The notes under the pieces are model-generated. The model searched no databases. It was not told the origin of the DNA and worked only from the letters and a program-made list of their open reading frames with translations. From Morella rubra (Eukaryota; Streptophyta; Magnoliopsida; Fagales; Myricaceae): DNA of 64,000 nucleotides. The stretch lies in NCBI GenBank assembly GCA_003952965.2, contig CM025854.1:22645813-22709812 (forward strand), given 5' to 3'. This document shows, in pieces, positions 50,601 to 62,746 of this stretch; the stretch's first letter is position 1; the number at the start of each line of letters is the position of its first letter. The translations under genes were made by a program, and so were the position numbers.

Positions 50601-52909
50601 ACTTCGACTCATTGCAACATCTAACTACCAATCTTATACATTTTTCACCCTCCATAAAATTTTTCGTTAAATTTGACTGAAATGAAAATAATGCTCCTGA
50701 CTCACTTTGCGTAGGTTCATATTTGATTGAGGGCATTGTTGTCAATGCACTAAGTCATCAGGGGTATTATCTTCATTTTAGGTGTAAAAAAAAAAACTCA
50801 ATTTCCATCCTATTTGACCGAAAAAATTGAAAGAGGTTATAAAGTGTCTAACCTAGTTGAAGGGTGCAATTTGTCAAAACTGGTAGTTTATAGTGCAATG
50901 TGTCAAACCTTTATAGTTGATGGGTGAAAAGTGTATTTATTCCTATTTTTTTGTTCTTTCGTTTGGAAAAGTAGGCATGGACAGGTTTTTGAATTTGCTA
51001 ATTTAGTGAATGATCAAAATGGGTGGGTAGTTCAGTATCAAATTTTAGAGTAAGCTATTACATGTTGTCTTCAATTATAAACTCCTTTAAAGAGCACAAT
51101 TACAGTTGCTTCACAAGCTTCGGAATTCTGATCTCAACCTGACAAATTAGTTCCTACAACATTGGTTCTCAAATATATCCTCGAGTCGCAATTTAGTTTT
51201 ATCAACAAACAAGTACAATGTGTTCAGGAAAACCTTTACAAAATTGTTAATAATATATTTCAATTATTTATTTATTGTTACATATAGTCTACTATACCTT
51301 TGTCGCAGTTGCCTTGACTATTGCTACTTGATTGTTTTACTGGATTGTATTGATTGATATGTTGATGCGTTGAAATTGGGAGAGGACTTGAGTTCAGTGG
51401 AGATTTCTTTTCTGTTCTCATAAATGCACTGCTCTGTTATTGTAGTTCTTTATCGTAATGCGTTAGTTTTAGAGGTATAACTTGTAACAGTAGGCTTTGC
51501 ATTAGGTTGCTGCCCACAGCCGACCCATTTAATTTGCACAATTCATACAATTTTTTAAGAAAACAATGAAGCTGATGCCACAAGAGCATCATATCAGTCA
51601 AAGCAAGCAAGTTGTATGTTTGTGATGTTGTGCAGAGCATAATTATATGCAAAAGGACTAGTCGAATTGATTTCTCTTCTGGGATTCACTAATTGTTTGT
51701 CACAAAGTTCTTCATTTTGGGACTTCCAATTTTTATCATTTATCTATTTTCTAGTTTATCATCTCTACAAACCAAAAAGCGTGCCCTTAAGTATTAAGAA
51801 AGAGAGGGAGAGAGACAAGTGAGATAGGATGAAGAAGACTGCATAAGTTTAGTTCTTCATTTGTACGAATAAGAATTGTTCAGTTAAATGTCATCTTTTG
51901 TTGTTCTGTCAGCAAACTCCAACTATGAGCTTGGAAGAGGGGATAAGGTTGGTGGTTGGAAACCGAAGCCTATTCCTAGCCTCGAAGATATTCGTGTTGT
52001 TCAGATTGCTAGTGGTGGATATCACGCTCTTGCATTAACAGGTAAACTAATTGCATCACCATTCCAGTAGAGAATATATATTTTTTCTAGGCTATACACA
52101 ATTGTTAGTGATTTATTTTTGGCTTATGACTTCAGATGATGGTAAAGTACTTTCTTGGGGCCATGGTGGACATGGTCAGTTGGGCCATTCTTCTATTGAA
52201 AATCAAAAATTACCTCTACAGATTGAGGCTTTATCACAACAGAATGTTGTGTATATTGCTTGTGGAGGTTCATCTTCAGCAGCTATAACTGGTAAGACGA
52301 GTCTTGACTTCTTTGGTACCAAAGATTCTTTCTTTTGAGAAGCATAGGATTTTTTAACAGGCGCCAAAGGGGGCCAACCCAACTACATAGAGACGGAGAA
52401 AATGTTGTCTTGATTAACTCAGTAAAATCCAACTAATAGATATTTCTCTCTAAAAAAAGTGGAGAAAGAAGAATAAAATGACAAATCAAGCCCTAAAACT
52501 GAGTCAAGCAGTAAAATCCGAAAATATATGAGTGTACAGATTCTTAGCTGCTATATTCCGGCCCAAAGCTGCGGTTCACACAAAAATTACATCCTCTGAG
52601 GGAGCTCTGGTATGGCAAATGAGTATGCCATATCTGGACATTTGTCATCCATGACACAGAGAGAGAGAGAGAGAGGCCCAAAGATGTGTAATTTTCTATA
52701 ACTTCTTTGCTATGTCATTGTTTGTTTGAACAGATGAAGGGAAGTTGTACATGTGGGGAAATGCTTCTCAATTAGGAGTTCCCGGGCTGCCAGAGGTACA
52801 ACGTCCTGTCGAAGTTAAGTTTCTAATGGAGGACGATGGCTTGGGACTGCACAATGTCATATCTGTTGCAGTAGGCGCATCACATGCCATGTGTTTGGTT
52901 TCGAGGTGA
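47653..52909 (+). CDS. RUG3: RCC1-repeat protein, RUG3-like (mitochondrial)
   Basis: Exons: 47653-48206, 49611-49750, 49957-50151, 51913-52041, 52136-52291, 52734-52909. All are in frame, 449 aa. The N-terminus (MSVVLRHRSRTLSRHL, then a Ser run) is an Arg-rich, acid-poor presequence. Seven RCC1 blades are visible: LLSWGRGASGQLGGG, LWIWGKGDGGRLGFG, VFTWGYGGFGALGHS, LYTWGRDEGDGRLGLG, LWNWGANSNYELGRG, VLSWGHGGHGQLGHS and a shorter LYMWGNASQLG. Arabidopsis RUG3 (At5g60870, from memory) is mitochondrial and needed for nad2 intron splicing and complex I; that role is carried over by homology. Intron 1 (1.4 kb) and intron 3 (1.8 kb) are long, and intron 3 carries a MITE. UVR8 is excluded by the presequence and the missing C-terminal extension. 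Confidence 0.9.
50538..50942. mobile_element. MITE in RUG3 intron 3
   Basis: The left end (ATAAATACATTTTTCACTC, then GAGTTTGACACATTGCAC) and right end (GTGCAATGTGTCAAACC, then GGGTGAAAAGTGTATTTATT) are inverted complements over about 60 bp. The element is about 400 bp and non-coding. Flanks show no clear target duplication. Confidence 0.8.
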
Positions 52910-55148
52910 GGTTGATAAAAAAAGGTCTCAGGATTTGAAGGATCTCTGACTCTGACCATACAAAGGCTCAACATACATTGGATAAATTTTCTGTGGCAAA
53001 GCTGAAGCATGTTGGAATAATTCTGAGTGTTGCAAATGAGAGACGCGGGTAACAACATTTCGGAGCTGGATGGTTTTGTGGTGCATGAGGTTGTGGCGAC
53101 CGATTTTCTGATGCACCCATTACCGGATCTGGAACTCATCTCTGCCGAAATATGCCATAAGCGGCACATGTAGAGTTACAAATACAGTACTCTTTCATTT
53201 CTCCTGTTTTATTGCTCTTGACCTTAGAAGTATGGAAATTCTGAGGTGACGTACTGTTCTACAATCTTGTGGTTTCTCAACTTTCTTGTATCAGGATTCC
53301 ACAGCAGAACTTTGCTGTTATGCATCTTAGAGTAGCCGGCGCTTAAAAGGTATTGTTAGTCTTCCACTTGATTCGGGATTTGGTATTTGAACGAAATTGC
53401 ATAATTATAAAAACAAGGAATATAGTATTTATTCATTTGTGATCAGTAAGGCGGGATATATTTCCTTGGTCTGTGCTAGTGGACCATATTGGATTAGTTT
53501 TATTTGATGGACATGCCCGAGAATGATTTGCAAGAAGCAATGTTAGTGGGTGGAAAGGCTTCCGTGCTATACCAAGCTTTGTTTACCGTAAAGTTTAAAG
53601 GTTCCTCCATTTTTGCACTGTTGAGGGTACCCCATAATCTTCCTTCTCTCTCTCTCTCTCTGAGCCTATGTGGGGAAGAGAAGCCATACCCCAACTTTCC
53701 GCCTTTTCCATGTTCTCCACAACCAGCAAAGATGGTCGAAACCAACAATTTTTTAAAACAAATCTAGTCACTTCACGTAAAGGGGGAGAATGAGAAACTA
53801 ATTTTATTCTTTGGTTTCTTGATTTTCATATACTTGCGCATCAAAGTTTGTTCTCATCACTATAGAGGTCCCACTTGAGAAACCTCGTGCCACGGAACTT
53901 GTAAATTCTTCTTTAGTTTCCCTGTAGAGGTACTCTCACCGCAAAAAATTTCCTTTGCAGTCCAAAATACCGGAAGTAGAATCTCTCTTCAAATTGATGA
54001 ATATAATTTACAAGGACAACTGCTAAATGCATGGCTGGGCGCTTCTGCAGAAGGGAGGCTATATAGGTAAACTAACTTGGTGGGATAGGCCTTTGGCGAA
54101 CAGTAAAAATGACGCCGCAGAAATCTTCTTTCGATTGGTTACCATTTACCAATGATAGTTTTTAACTTTGCGGCGGTGGATTCCAACGATCACGTGCTTG
54201 TGGTCTGTGTTTTCTTGTGCACTGTCAGAAAAATAGGAGTTCGAGTTTCGAGTGACTTGAGCATTGGGTCAGAAATGGAACTTTGATGGCATTAACTCTA
54301 CAATTTTTTTTCCTTTCTGTAGGAAGGCATTTCAACGTTTATATAACTTAACGTGTTACATTCCTAAGACATAATCAATATTTCATAACGATGCATACTG
54401 TCCCGGCTGCAGCATGACATTTATAATCTTTCCTCTTTTTTATATGGCACTTAGAGAATGAATGAAGCTATCACATCATGTATAAAAGCATACGACCAAA
54501 ACAAAAACAAAAAGTTCCACTTTAGAGTATTGCTACTTCACCTTACCTCATTTGTTGTGCAGAACCAAAAAATGGAAAACACATGAAACAAAAATTAATG
54601 GTCCTCCGTTGCACAAGTTTCTCAACTATGGAGCCATGACGTGTTACTTCCAATCGTTGATGTTTAATACAGAGCTGATTAATTTAGTATTATTGAGTTT
54701 GCTTTGAATTTTACTGTGCGGGCCTCAAGATGTTATGTATAGAGTAACAAATTGAAGGATTCTTGTTTTATCTAAGTTCTCCGACCAATGCTTCTACATG
54801 TAAATGTCCGTGGATTTACCTCACTTCGACGGAACCACGTTAAAATTTTGATATTTTTTATGAACTCTGTGTTTGTTTTTCTGTAATTTACCGTGCGTGA
54901 CCCATGTGGTCAATTTCACAAGAGTTATAATATAAGCAGGACAGTTGCTACAAGAGGCTTAAGAGCTTTGAGAGTTGTTGACACGTTTCTTTTCTATCCT
55001 AAATTGGGTGGTGAATTGTATGAATTTCATGAACTTCGGGGCACGAAATTCATAGTTGAGATGCCATTAGTAGTCAAATGAGCCATTCCAAGCTGGCATC
55101 CTTACAAAGGATCCTCTTCCAAGTGAACATGTCCTGCGTGCTGCAACT
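52910..55148. other. Convergent spacer between RUG3 and the MYB-CC gene
   Basis: It should contain both 3'UTRs. A CT dinucleotide run lies near 53646-53662. The frames at 53504-53767 and 54893-55081 show no recognisable domain. Confidence 0.5.
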
Positions 55149-55956
55149 TCAGTTTCTTGTTTGCTGAAATCCACTCTGAGACTTTTCTCCGTTTACATGC
55201 AACTCTTCTGGGGATGGCAAGTTCACCAAGGAACCAAAATCACTCATCTTGCTCATGTCCCTAAATCCTTGATCAATGATGTGATCGTGACCTTCACAGT
55301 TCGCATGTTCCTCAGGGAGTGTTCGGCAGGCTTTCTCCAGTATCGTCTGCAAATATTTTCCTTGCGCATCGATTCTCACCTGGAGGTGCCTCTGTACCTT
55401 TTGCCGTCATCAAGAAAATCGTCTAAAACATAAATTCATTCTCCCTCTAATCTTGAAGTTGAGTTGAAATATATACTATAAATGGTTGGTTTAGATACTA
55501 TTATGTTTCCTTTTTGGTTTACCTCTAACTGCTCATTCAATCTCCTTCGTACTTCCATTTGCCTCTTAAGCGCTTCAGCTTGGTTTATATTCCTGTTCGC
55601 ATATCAAAATTCAACTATTGTAACGTAGGTGGAAAATCAGAGGGATCATATAGTCTCGCATGAATAGTGGGAACTACAAATCAACCTATCTGGAGCCATG
55701 TGTGCCACTACAACATGCTTTAAATTCTCATGATCGATCTTGAACTGTCGACCGATCTCAAGCAACAAAAATGAAAAAAATCAGTTCGTTTCATACTCGT
55801 TAAAGCGGTGACTGATTGTCCTCGAAGTAGCAACAGCATCCCTCTGAAAGGCAAGTGCTGGAGGTTTCAAAGAAGATTTTTAAAAAATAGGAACTTCGTT
55901 AGTATTCTCTTCCGAAGAAATAGCAGAAAAATTTAGTGGAAAAAGAGTGGCGAAAT

Positions 55957-55992
<36 letters not shown>

Positions 55993-56560
55993 AACACAAT
56001 CATCTTTCTCACCATCTCTAATTGCCTGATCATTCAGATCCTTATGTGGTTGCTTCCCAAGCCTGAATTTCTATTTCATTGAACAAAAGAGAATAAACAA
56101 ATATAAGACATAATTAGATTGGAAACATGCATGCTGAGAAAAATGAAAACAGAAGATGTAATAGCTATATATCAAGACCTGAAGATGGCTCTTAAGATGG
56201 TAAAGAGTGAGACCCGGAACATTCATCAATTTCATGATTGTCTTTGGTGTGGCCTCTGCAGGTGTAGACAGAGGAGAGAGAAAGAACAAATAGGGCACAA
56301 GGTTAGATGAAGAGTGAATGCAAACGAAACTCAAACAGTCAACAATGAAAAGCTACTTGTTCTCTTTTAGCATGGGATAATGATTGGATGTGAACAAAGT
56401 GGTAAAAAGGTTCTGTACTATCTGGTCCTCCAAGCTGGGTGACAGCATCGACAAATCGCTCATGAAGCTCAGCAGTCCATCGGAGACGAGGCTTTGGGTC
56501 AGTTGTGAGGACAAGCCCTGTGTTCCCTTGAGCACATATTTGCCAATCATGAGAATTCAT
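55149..56560 (-). CDS. MYB-CC transcription factor, APL-like (5' exon possibly missing from the model)
   Basis: A nuclear DNA-binding protein of the GARP/MYB-CC group; APL directs phloem identity, and relatives act in phosphate signalling. Exons in transcript order: 56560-56419, 56255-56179, 56070-56013, 55857-55797, 55592-55523, 55397-55149, 218 aa, all in frame. The single MYB repeat reads KPRLRWTAELHERFVDAV ... ATPKTIMKLMNVPGLTLYHLKSHLQ, followed by KFRLGKQPHK. The coiled-coil/LHEQLE-type region is split over two exons (ALKRQMEVRRRLNEQLE, VQRHLQVRIDAQGKYLQ). The TTDPKPRLRW lead-in and KFRLGKQPHK point to APL rather than PHR1. The protein is shorter than APL (about 358 aa from memory) at both ends. 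Family start MFHxKK was not found upstream, so a further 5' exon may exist; I used the first in-frame ATG. Confidence 0.82.
55957..55993. repeat. (CA)n(TA)n microsatellite
   Basis: A run of about 12 CA units is followed by about 6 TA units, inside an intron of the MYB-CC gene. It is likely length-polymorphic. Confidence 0.9.
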
Positions 56561-59158
56561 TGTTGGCAACTTGAGATGGCCGAAGATCAGCTTCTATGGG
56601 AATTGGGAATATATAACAGTGTGAAGTTAACGCAAGGGGCAGATATACATGTGAACAATGGTGCGTGTTATTCAAGCAACGGTTCAGGTTTTTCTAGTGG
56701 AAAAAGTTTGGATGGTGATATGAATAAAAAGCTATGTGAGAAAACAAAAGCCACCGACTGTGCTTGCCTGCTTTGCCAAAAGACTCCTCCTAGGGGCCAT
56801 CCATTCCGGTTGCACAATTTGTTGCCACTTAACAATGAGACAAGCTGCTGCAGGAAAGGGACACTCTTATTGTCGTTTACCTAGATCATGAGCAAAACTA
56901 ATGCCCCTCTCGCTGATTCTCCTTCGGTCAAAGGTTAGGTTCAATACTTCATGGAGCTAGCTAATTTATAGTGGAAGGTAGAGGAGCACTAAGGGATGAA
57001 TCTAATGTGCAGAAATTGCACAAAAAAGTATTGCCTGCCTCATTGAAGTTCTTATTAATTCATTGCTTTCGATTTATAAAGTCAAAAGTCCACGAGGTCA
57101 AGATGAACAGAAAAACAGGTTCGTACCCAACTTACCGTTGAAAGGAATTCAGGCCGCCCTAGCTATATATAGAGGAAACAGTATATGCTCCGGCTCTCTA
57201 AAGCACCTCTAGGTTCTGCGACTGCATGGCTATATATGAGAGTCTGCGCATGTACCCTGGGATATATAATCCACTTGCATATATACCAAACTATAAAAAA
57301 TATCTGAGAAATTACTACTTGTGGGGGATCATTAATTTAGACGATCAACTGTAATAGTTTCTATAAAACATGAATGCAAAATCATTTTTTGATCTCAATT
57401 CGATCACCGGCATATAATTAATTAGCTAGGGTATTACGTACACACATAATGAGTCAATTTTTCTAAGTGGATTTATTAAGTAATTGATCTTAAAACTTAA
57501 AATTGATTTCAATTACTTGTTTAATTAATAAACGAGTTCAGGAGAAGCAACTTAACGATCCAAATTTTTAGACAAATCACAAACAGCCAGCTCGATTCCT
57601 TATGGACTTACAGCTAGCCCTACCTGAGAGGAGATCTCTGCAAGGAAGTCCACAAAGTGGATCCGCGTGGAGCTGTAAGTGGCAAGTGAAAGGATGGGGG
57701 ACCTATCTTTTTCTAAAGCTCCTTAGTTTGGAGGGTGAGAAGGTGAGAACAAGAACCTCTTGCTTTAGGCCATGCTTTTGTGGAATAGAAGGTTGTCTCT
57801 TCGGAGTGCCTTTGTCATCCATATCAAGACAAGAAAGAAAAAAAAAAGAAAAAAAAAGGGATTGTTAAGACAAATTGCTACCCCATCTTCACAACTTGAT
57901 CTATACCAATGGGCTTGACTAATTTTCCTCTGGTTTTCTCCTTTGACTGAAGTCGTATTTTCCAATCAAACACGCGACAGAGTCGAAAGAATAACCTACT
58001 AGAAAAACAACAGAATATTTCCTCTTTCCCTTTATAGACAGAACTAGTTTCTTTTGTTTCTGGCCAGTCTTCCCTATGATTAAGCAAATAATTAAAACAG
58101 AAGCAACCTGAACAACGAGTTTGTCGGCATAGATTAGGCCTGTTTAAACGATCTTTTGCTCGTTTTGTCTAAACAAGTGAACATAACAAATATGGTAGAA
58201 TCTTTCCTGATTTGACCTAAAAGAAATATATAATTAAGTAGCTTGGTTTCCAAGCATTGATGCTTCTTTGACTCAGCAGCTATATATTCACAGTGGGCTT
58301 GTGCTCCCTTAATTATCGACCAAACACAGTGGATGTCGAAATTCCTCCTTGTCATGATTTGCTAAATATATACTAGGTGGTAGCTAGGATGTTTCATGTT
58401 CGAACGTTCAAGATACCGCGCCCATGTAAGGCATGCAAATCTAATCCACATTTTTGCGTATGTTGTGGAATAAAATCTTTTGTGTGCCTCTTGTCCTCTT
58501 TCGATTTCAGAACGAAGAGAATTTTCTTTTTTCATATGGAGCCCAGCAATGAGGGAAAAAAAAAGGGAAGACGGAATGTAATACGGTATACCTGTTTCAA
58601 AGTCTACTACCCAATGGGCTTTTGCAGATGTAGCCAGAGTCGTTTCCTGGCCCAAATTGCCTTGACAAACATGAGTCCGACCAGGCCCACAATGAGCTAC
58701 CTAGTAAACATGAGACCAAGACAGTGGCTCACGACTCATGTGCACCCTGCGATCATGTTAAACTGGGCTTTCTTTTTGTGCCTGGGTTACAATTTAACAT
58801 AAGTTCCCCCTTACGTACGAAAAGAAAATGAAATCCGCTTTAGAGGCATGGATTCACAAGGATAATGACATAGTTCTACATAGCGAGCACGAGTCGGACG
58901 GACAAAAGACTCCTGTGGCCGGGAGGACCACCTGCTCCATGTGACTAGCATCAAATTATTTCATTCGCACCTCTGGTCCTATCTTGTCACACTCCTCACG
59001 ACGACATCATTTACTCATGCACATACATTTTTCCCACCCCAAGTAAAAAAAGAAGAAAGAAATCTAGAGGAAATTGCTTTTCGACTCCAGAATGTATATC
59101 TATCCCTTCCCTTACAATTCATGTGAAAGTATTGCCTCTAGTAAAGATATACCATGAC
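56561..59158. other. MYB-CC upstream region, no recognised gene
   Basis: AT-rich sequence with several CTATATATA motifs near 57165-57290 that could include a minus-strand TATA box. The open frames seen (for example 57602-57868 and 58377-58802) lack recognisable domains. Confidence 0.45.
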
Positions 59159-59337
59159 TGTAGAAATGTGAAATAGGTTGAGAGAAGATGGAGAATAGAG
59201 TTCGTATTATTTGAGGATGAATACCAACTCATACATTACAATGACTGCTGTACATCCTTTATATAGAAAAGGACCGAAGCTCTTGTAAACTAACTAACAG
59301 ACTTAACAGAGAATAAAATTACATTTAACTCCCAATA
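59159..59337 (-). repeat. 3' LTR of the copia element
   Basis: On the plus strand it reads TGTAGAAATGTG ... CTCCCAATA. In element sense it therefore begins TATTGGGAG rather than the canonical TG, and ends CA. Its first 131 plus-strand bases match 63870-64000 exactly. The inner edge is set by the adjoining purine tract and is uncertain by a few bases. Confidence 0.85.
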
Positions 59338-59352
59338 CGCCCCCTCAAGATG
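59338..59352 (-). promoter_or_regulatory. Polypurine tract of the copia element
   Basis: In element sense the run TTGAGGGGGCG directly precedes the 3' LTR, the expected place for plus-strand primer formation. Confidence 0.65.
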
Positions 59353-62300
59353 GAGCATGAAGATTATGAATGCTCATCTTGGAAAGGAGGGAATGAAACT
59401 GAGAAGCACCAAGAGCTTTAGTGAAAATATCAGCCAATTGATGAGCGGAGGGGATGTAGAAAGTAGTGAGAACCCTTTTAGCAAGCTGTTCACGAATAAA
59501 ATGACAGTCAATCTCCACATGCTTTGTCCGAGCATGATGAACGGGATTGGCAGCTAAGGAGAGAGCAGCCTTACTATCACAATAAACGGAAGCAGGGGAA
59601 GATGGACAAAGATGCAAATCAGTGAGAAGCTGATTAAGCCAGATGATTTCACAGCCAACAGAAGCCAAAGCCCGATACTCAGCTTCAGCTGAGCTTCTGG
59701 AAACGGTGCTTTGCTTTTTAGAACCCCAGGAAATAAGAGAGTCACCGAGGAAAAGACAAAAGCCAGTAATAGAACGGCGGGTATCAACACACGCAGCCCA
59801 ATCCGAATCACAAAACCCTTTCAGTTGGATTGGAGAAGAGGCAGGAAAGAACAAAGCCTGACCAGGAGTAGATTTGATGTAACGAAGAACACGGTATGCT
59901 GCAGTAAGGTGCGAATGACCAGGCTTGGCCATAAATTGGGCCAAAGTGTGAACAGAGTAGGATAAGTCAGGGCGAGTAATGGTTAAGTAAAGCAAGCGAC
60001 CAATAAGCCGTCGATACTGAGAAGGATCAGATAACAATTGAGAATCATCCTTGGTCAATTGCAATTTGGAGTCCATAGGAAAAGAACTAGGTGTGCAGCC
60101 AAGATAGCCGCTGTCTTCCAACACTTCAAGAGCATACTTGCGCTGGCTTAAAGAGATACCAGCAGCACTACGAGCAATTTCAAGGCCTAAAAAATACTTG
60201 AGGGTGCCCAAATCCTTAATCTTGAATTGACTATCCAAGAAAGACTTAACTTGGGTGACATAAGACATATCATTAGAAGCAATGATTATGTCATCCACGT
60301 AGACTAACAAAGCTGTAAAAGAGGAACCAGCAAGCTTGGTAAACAAGCTGTAATCAGCTTTGGACTGGTGATAACCAAGAGAAAAGAGAGCTTCCGAAAG
60401 CTTGTGAAACCATTGCCTACTTGCTTGCTTTAACCCATAGAGAGACTTGAGTAATTTGCAAACTTTGTGCTCCCCCTCATTAGCAAAACCGGGAGGAATA
60501 ACCATATAAACTTCCTCATTTAAGTCTCCATGTAAAAAGGCATTATTCACATCTAATTGCTCAAGAAACCAATGCTGACTTGCAGCAAGAGCCAAAACAC
60601 AGCGCACTGTGGTCATTTTGGCTACCGGAGAGAAGGTTTCAGCGTAATCCACACCCTCACGTTGTGTAAAACCTTTAGCCACAAGCCGGGCTTTATATCT
60701 CTCAACAGAACCATCAGCTTTATATTTCACACGATAAACCCATTTGCAACCTATTGGTGTCTTACCGGGAGGTAAATCTGTAATGACCCAAGTGCGAGTG
60801 GCTTCAAGAGCAGTGATTTCATTAATCATAGCCTCTTGCCATTTGGGATCTAAGGCAGCTTGGTGATAAGTTTTAGGTTCAGTGTTTGTAGTGATTGCTA
60901 GGCTAAAAGCTCGATGAGAAGGAGAAAAACGAGAATAGGAAAGATACCTTGCTAAATCAGTAGCTTGGACAGATTCCCGGTGTATAGAGGCTGAAGGTAG
61001 TGAGTGATCAGTGAAGGAGCAAGCTAATCTGCAATGGTAGTCTTTGAGATAAGAAGGCTGGGTTTTGAGGCGAGATGATCTTCTGAGGGGAACAGATGGT
61101 GGAAGGATGATAGGAGAAGAATCAGATGGTATAAAATCAGCAGTGGAAATGGGAGGAGATATAACAACTGATGGAGAAAGAACCGAAGTGACAGACGCAG
61201 GACCAATAGAATCTAGATGTGGTGGAGAGACAAAATCAGAGTTTGGAGCAGACAAAGGAATAACAAAATCTGAGGTAGAAGGAACTGATGTGGAATGTTT
61301 GAAAGGAAAGGAAAACTCATGAAAAATAACATCACGAGATATAAAAGTAGAATTGGTTTCAAGATCAAGAAGCGTGTAACCTTTGACAGCAAAAGGATAG
61401 CCTAAGAAAACACATTTCTTTGCACGAGGAGCAAATTTAGATTTATGAGGCTGAACATTAGTAGCAAAACAGAGACAACCGAAGACTTTGAGCTGAGAAT
61501 AGTTAGGTTTGACAGCATAGAGGAGCTCATAAGGAGACTTATTTTGAAGTAAAGGAGAAGGGGACAGATTGATAAGATGAGCTGCTGTCATGACACAATC
61601 ACCCCAATATGTAAGTGGGATGTTGGATTGAAAATGAAGGGCTCTAGCTACATTCAACAGATGCTGATGCTTTCTTTCTACTATCCCATTCTGTTGAGGG
61701 GTATATGTACAACTAAGATGATGAATAACACCCTTAGATGCAAAGAAAGAAGGCATATGAAATTCAATACCATTGTCGGACCGAAGGACTTTGATAGTGG
61801 AAGCAAATTGTGTTTCAACCAAATTGAAGAAAGACTCCAAGAACAACCGAGTTTCAGATTTATGAATCATAAGATAAACCCAAGTGCAGCGAGTATAATC
61901 GTCTACAACAGTGAGAAAATACTTATGACCACGGGAAGTGGCTGTGGCAAAAGGACCCCATATATCGCAATGTATCATATCAAATGATTTGGAAGTTTTT
62001 ATTGAACTAAGAGGAAATGAAGAACGATGTTGCTTAGCCAAAGGACAAACATCACAATGATTGTGTAAAGGAATATTTGCAAGAGGAAGAACATCTTGTA
62101 AAAGAGACATTCGAGAATGTGACATATGACCTAGTCTAAGATGCCACAATTTATTATTGTCAGAAATGGAAACACAGGTCGATTTATTGGATAAGGCAGA
62201 AGCTACAGAACTAGAAGAAACAGATGAAGGATTGAACAGATATAGACCATTCAGCTGATCAGCCACTCCAATCGTCCTCCAAACACGCAGGTCCTGCACA

Positions 62301-62746
62301 AGACACTTATTAGACAAGAATATTAATCCTATATTACCAGCAGAAGTAAGTTTACTGGTAGAAATGAGATTAAAAGTGAAACTTGGCACGTATAGAACAT
62401 TGTCAAGTACTAAATCAGGAGAAAGCACAACTGAACCAATGTGAGTGACAGAAGCTGTGTGACCATTAGGAAGATGAACTAGAGTGGTAACAGATTGATG
62501 AAAGCTGGAGAAAAGAGATAAGGAGCAGACCATATGATCTGTAGCTCCACTGTCTAGAATCCAAAATTTCGAAGGATGCGACTGTGTGAATGAAGAATGA
62601 CATTGGACAGTGTTAGAATAGGAAGTGAATGGTATACCTGCCATATTGACAAAACTTAAAGGCTGAGATGGAGGTGAAGGCTGAGATGGAGTCGAAATGT
62701 GCAAAGGGGAAGCTAGTTTAAGTTGAGCTTGAAGTAGGTGCAAAAG
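59345..62746 (-). CDS. Copia pol frame: protease, integrase, reverse transcriptase, RNase H
   Basis: A frame of over 1,100 codons, in the same frame as the upstream gag and separated from it by one TAG. Domains in order: aspartic protease (WILDSGATDHM, about residue 61); integrase zinc region (LWHLRLGH ... CDVC) and core (HCDIWGP, VLRSDNG, NGIVERKHQ); reverse transcriptase (WVYRVKYKADGSVERYKARL ... LLVYVDDIIIA); and RNase H (GFCDSDWAACVDTRRSITG, SSAEAEYRAL, CDSKAALSLAANP). Integrase before reverse transcriptase defines copia. No internal stop is present. It has no start ATG of its own at the front and presumably was made as a fusion with gag. Confidence 0.93.
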   Translation of the reverse strand, partial: LLHLLQAQLKLASPLHISTPSQPSPPSQPLSFVNMAGIPFTSYSNTVQCHSSFTQSHPSKFWILDSGATDHMVCSLSLFSSFHQSVTTLVHLPNGHTASVTHIGSVVLSPDLVLDNVLYVPSFTFNLISTSKLTSAGNIGLIFLSNKCLVQDLRVWRTIGVADQLNGLYLFNPSSVSSSSVASALSNKSTCVSISDNNKLWHLRLGHMSHSRMSLLQDVLPLANIPLHNHCDVCPLAKQHRSSFPLSSIKTSKSFDMIHCDIWGPFATATSRGHKYFLTVVDDYTRCTWVYLMIHKSETRLFLESFFNLVETQFASTIKVLRSDNGIEFHMPSFFASKGVIHHLSCTYTPQQNGIVERKHQHLLNVARALHFQSNIPLTYWGDCVMTAAHLINLSPSPLLQNKSPYELLYAVKPNYSQLKVFGCLCFATNVQPHKSKFAPRAKKCVFLGYPFAVKGYTLLDLETNSTFISRDVIFHEFSFPFKHSTSVPSTSDFVIPLSAPNSDFVSPPHLDSIGPASVTSVLSPSVVISPPISTADFIPSDSSPIILPPSVPLRRSSRLKTQPSYLKDYHCRLACSFTDHSLPSASIHRESVQATDLARYLSYSRFSPSHRAFSLAITTNTEPKTYHQAALDPKWQEAMINEITALEATRTWVITDLPPGKTPIGCKWVYRVKYKADGSVERYKARLVAKGFTQREGVDYAETFSPVAKMTTVRCVLALAASQHWFLEQLDVNNAFLHGDLNEEVYMVIPPGFANEGEHKVCKLLKSLYGLKQASRQWFHKLSEALFSLGYHQSKADYSLFTKLAGSSFTALLVYVDDIIIASNDMSYVTQVKSFLDSQFKIKDLGTLKYFLGLEIARSAAGISLSQRKYALEVLEDSGYLGCTPSSFPMDSKLQLTKDDSQLLSDPSQYRRLIGRLLYLTITRPDLSYSVHTLAQFMAKPGHSHLTAAYRVLRYIKSTPGQALFFPASSPIQLKGFCDSDWAACVDTRRSITGFCLFLGDSLISWGSKKQSTVSRSSAEAEYRALASVGCEIIWLNQLLTDLHLCPSSPASVYCDSKAALSLAANPVHHARTKHVEIDCHFIREQLAKRVLTTFYIPSAHQLADIFTKALGASQFHSLLSKMSIHNLHAPS

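Noticed and set aside
61065..61987. Plus-strand frames across the copia element
   Set aside because: Antisense shadows of the pol frame; composition mirrors the coding strand.
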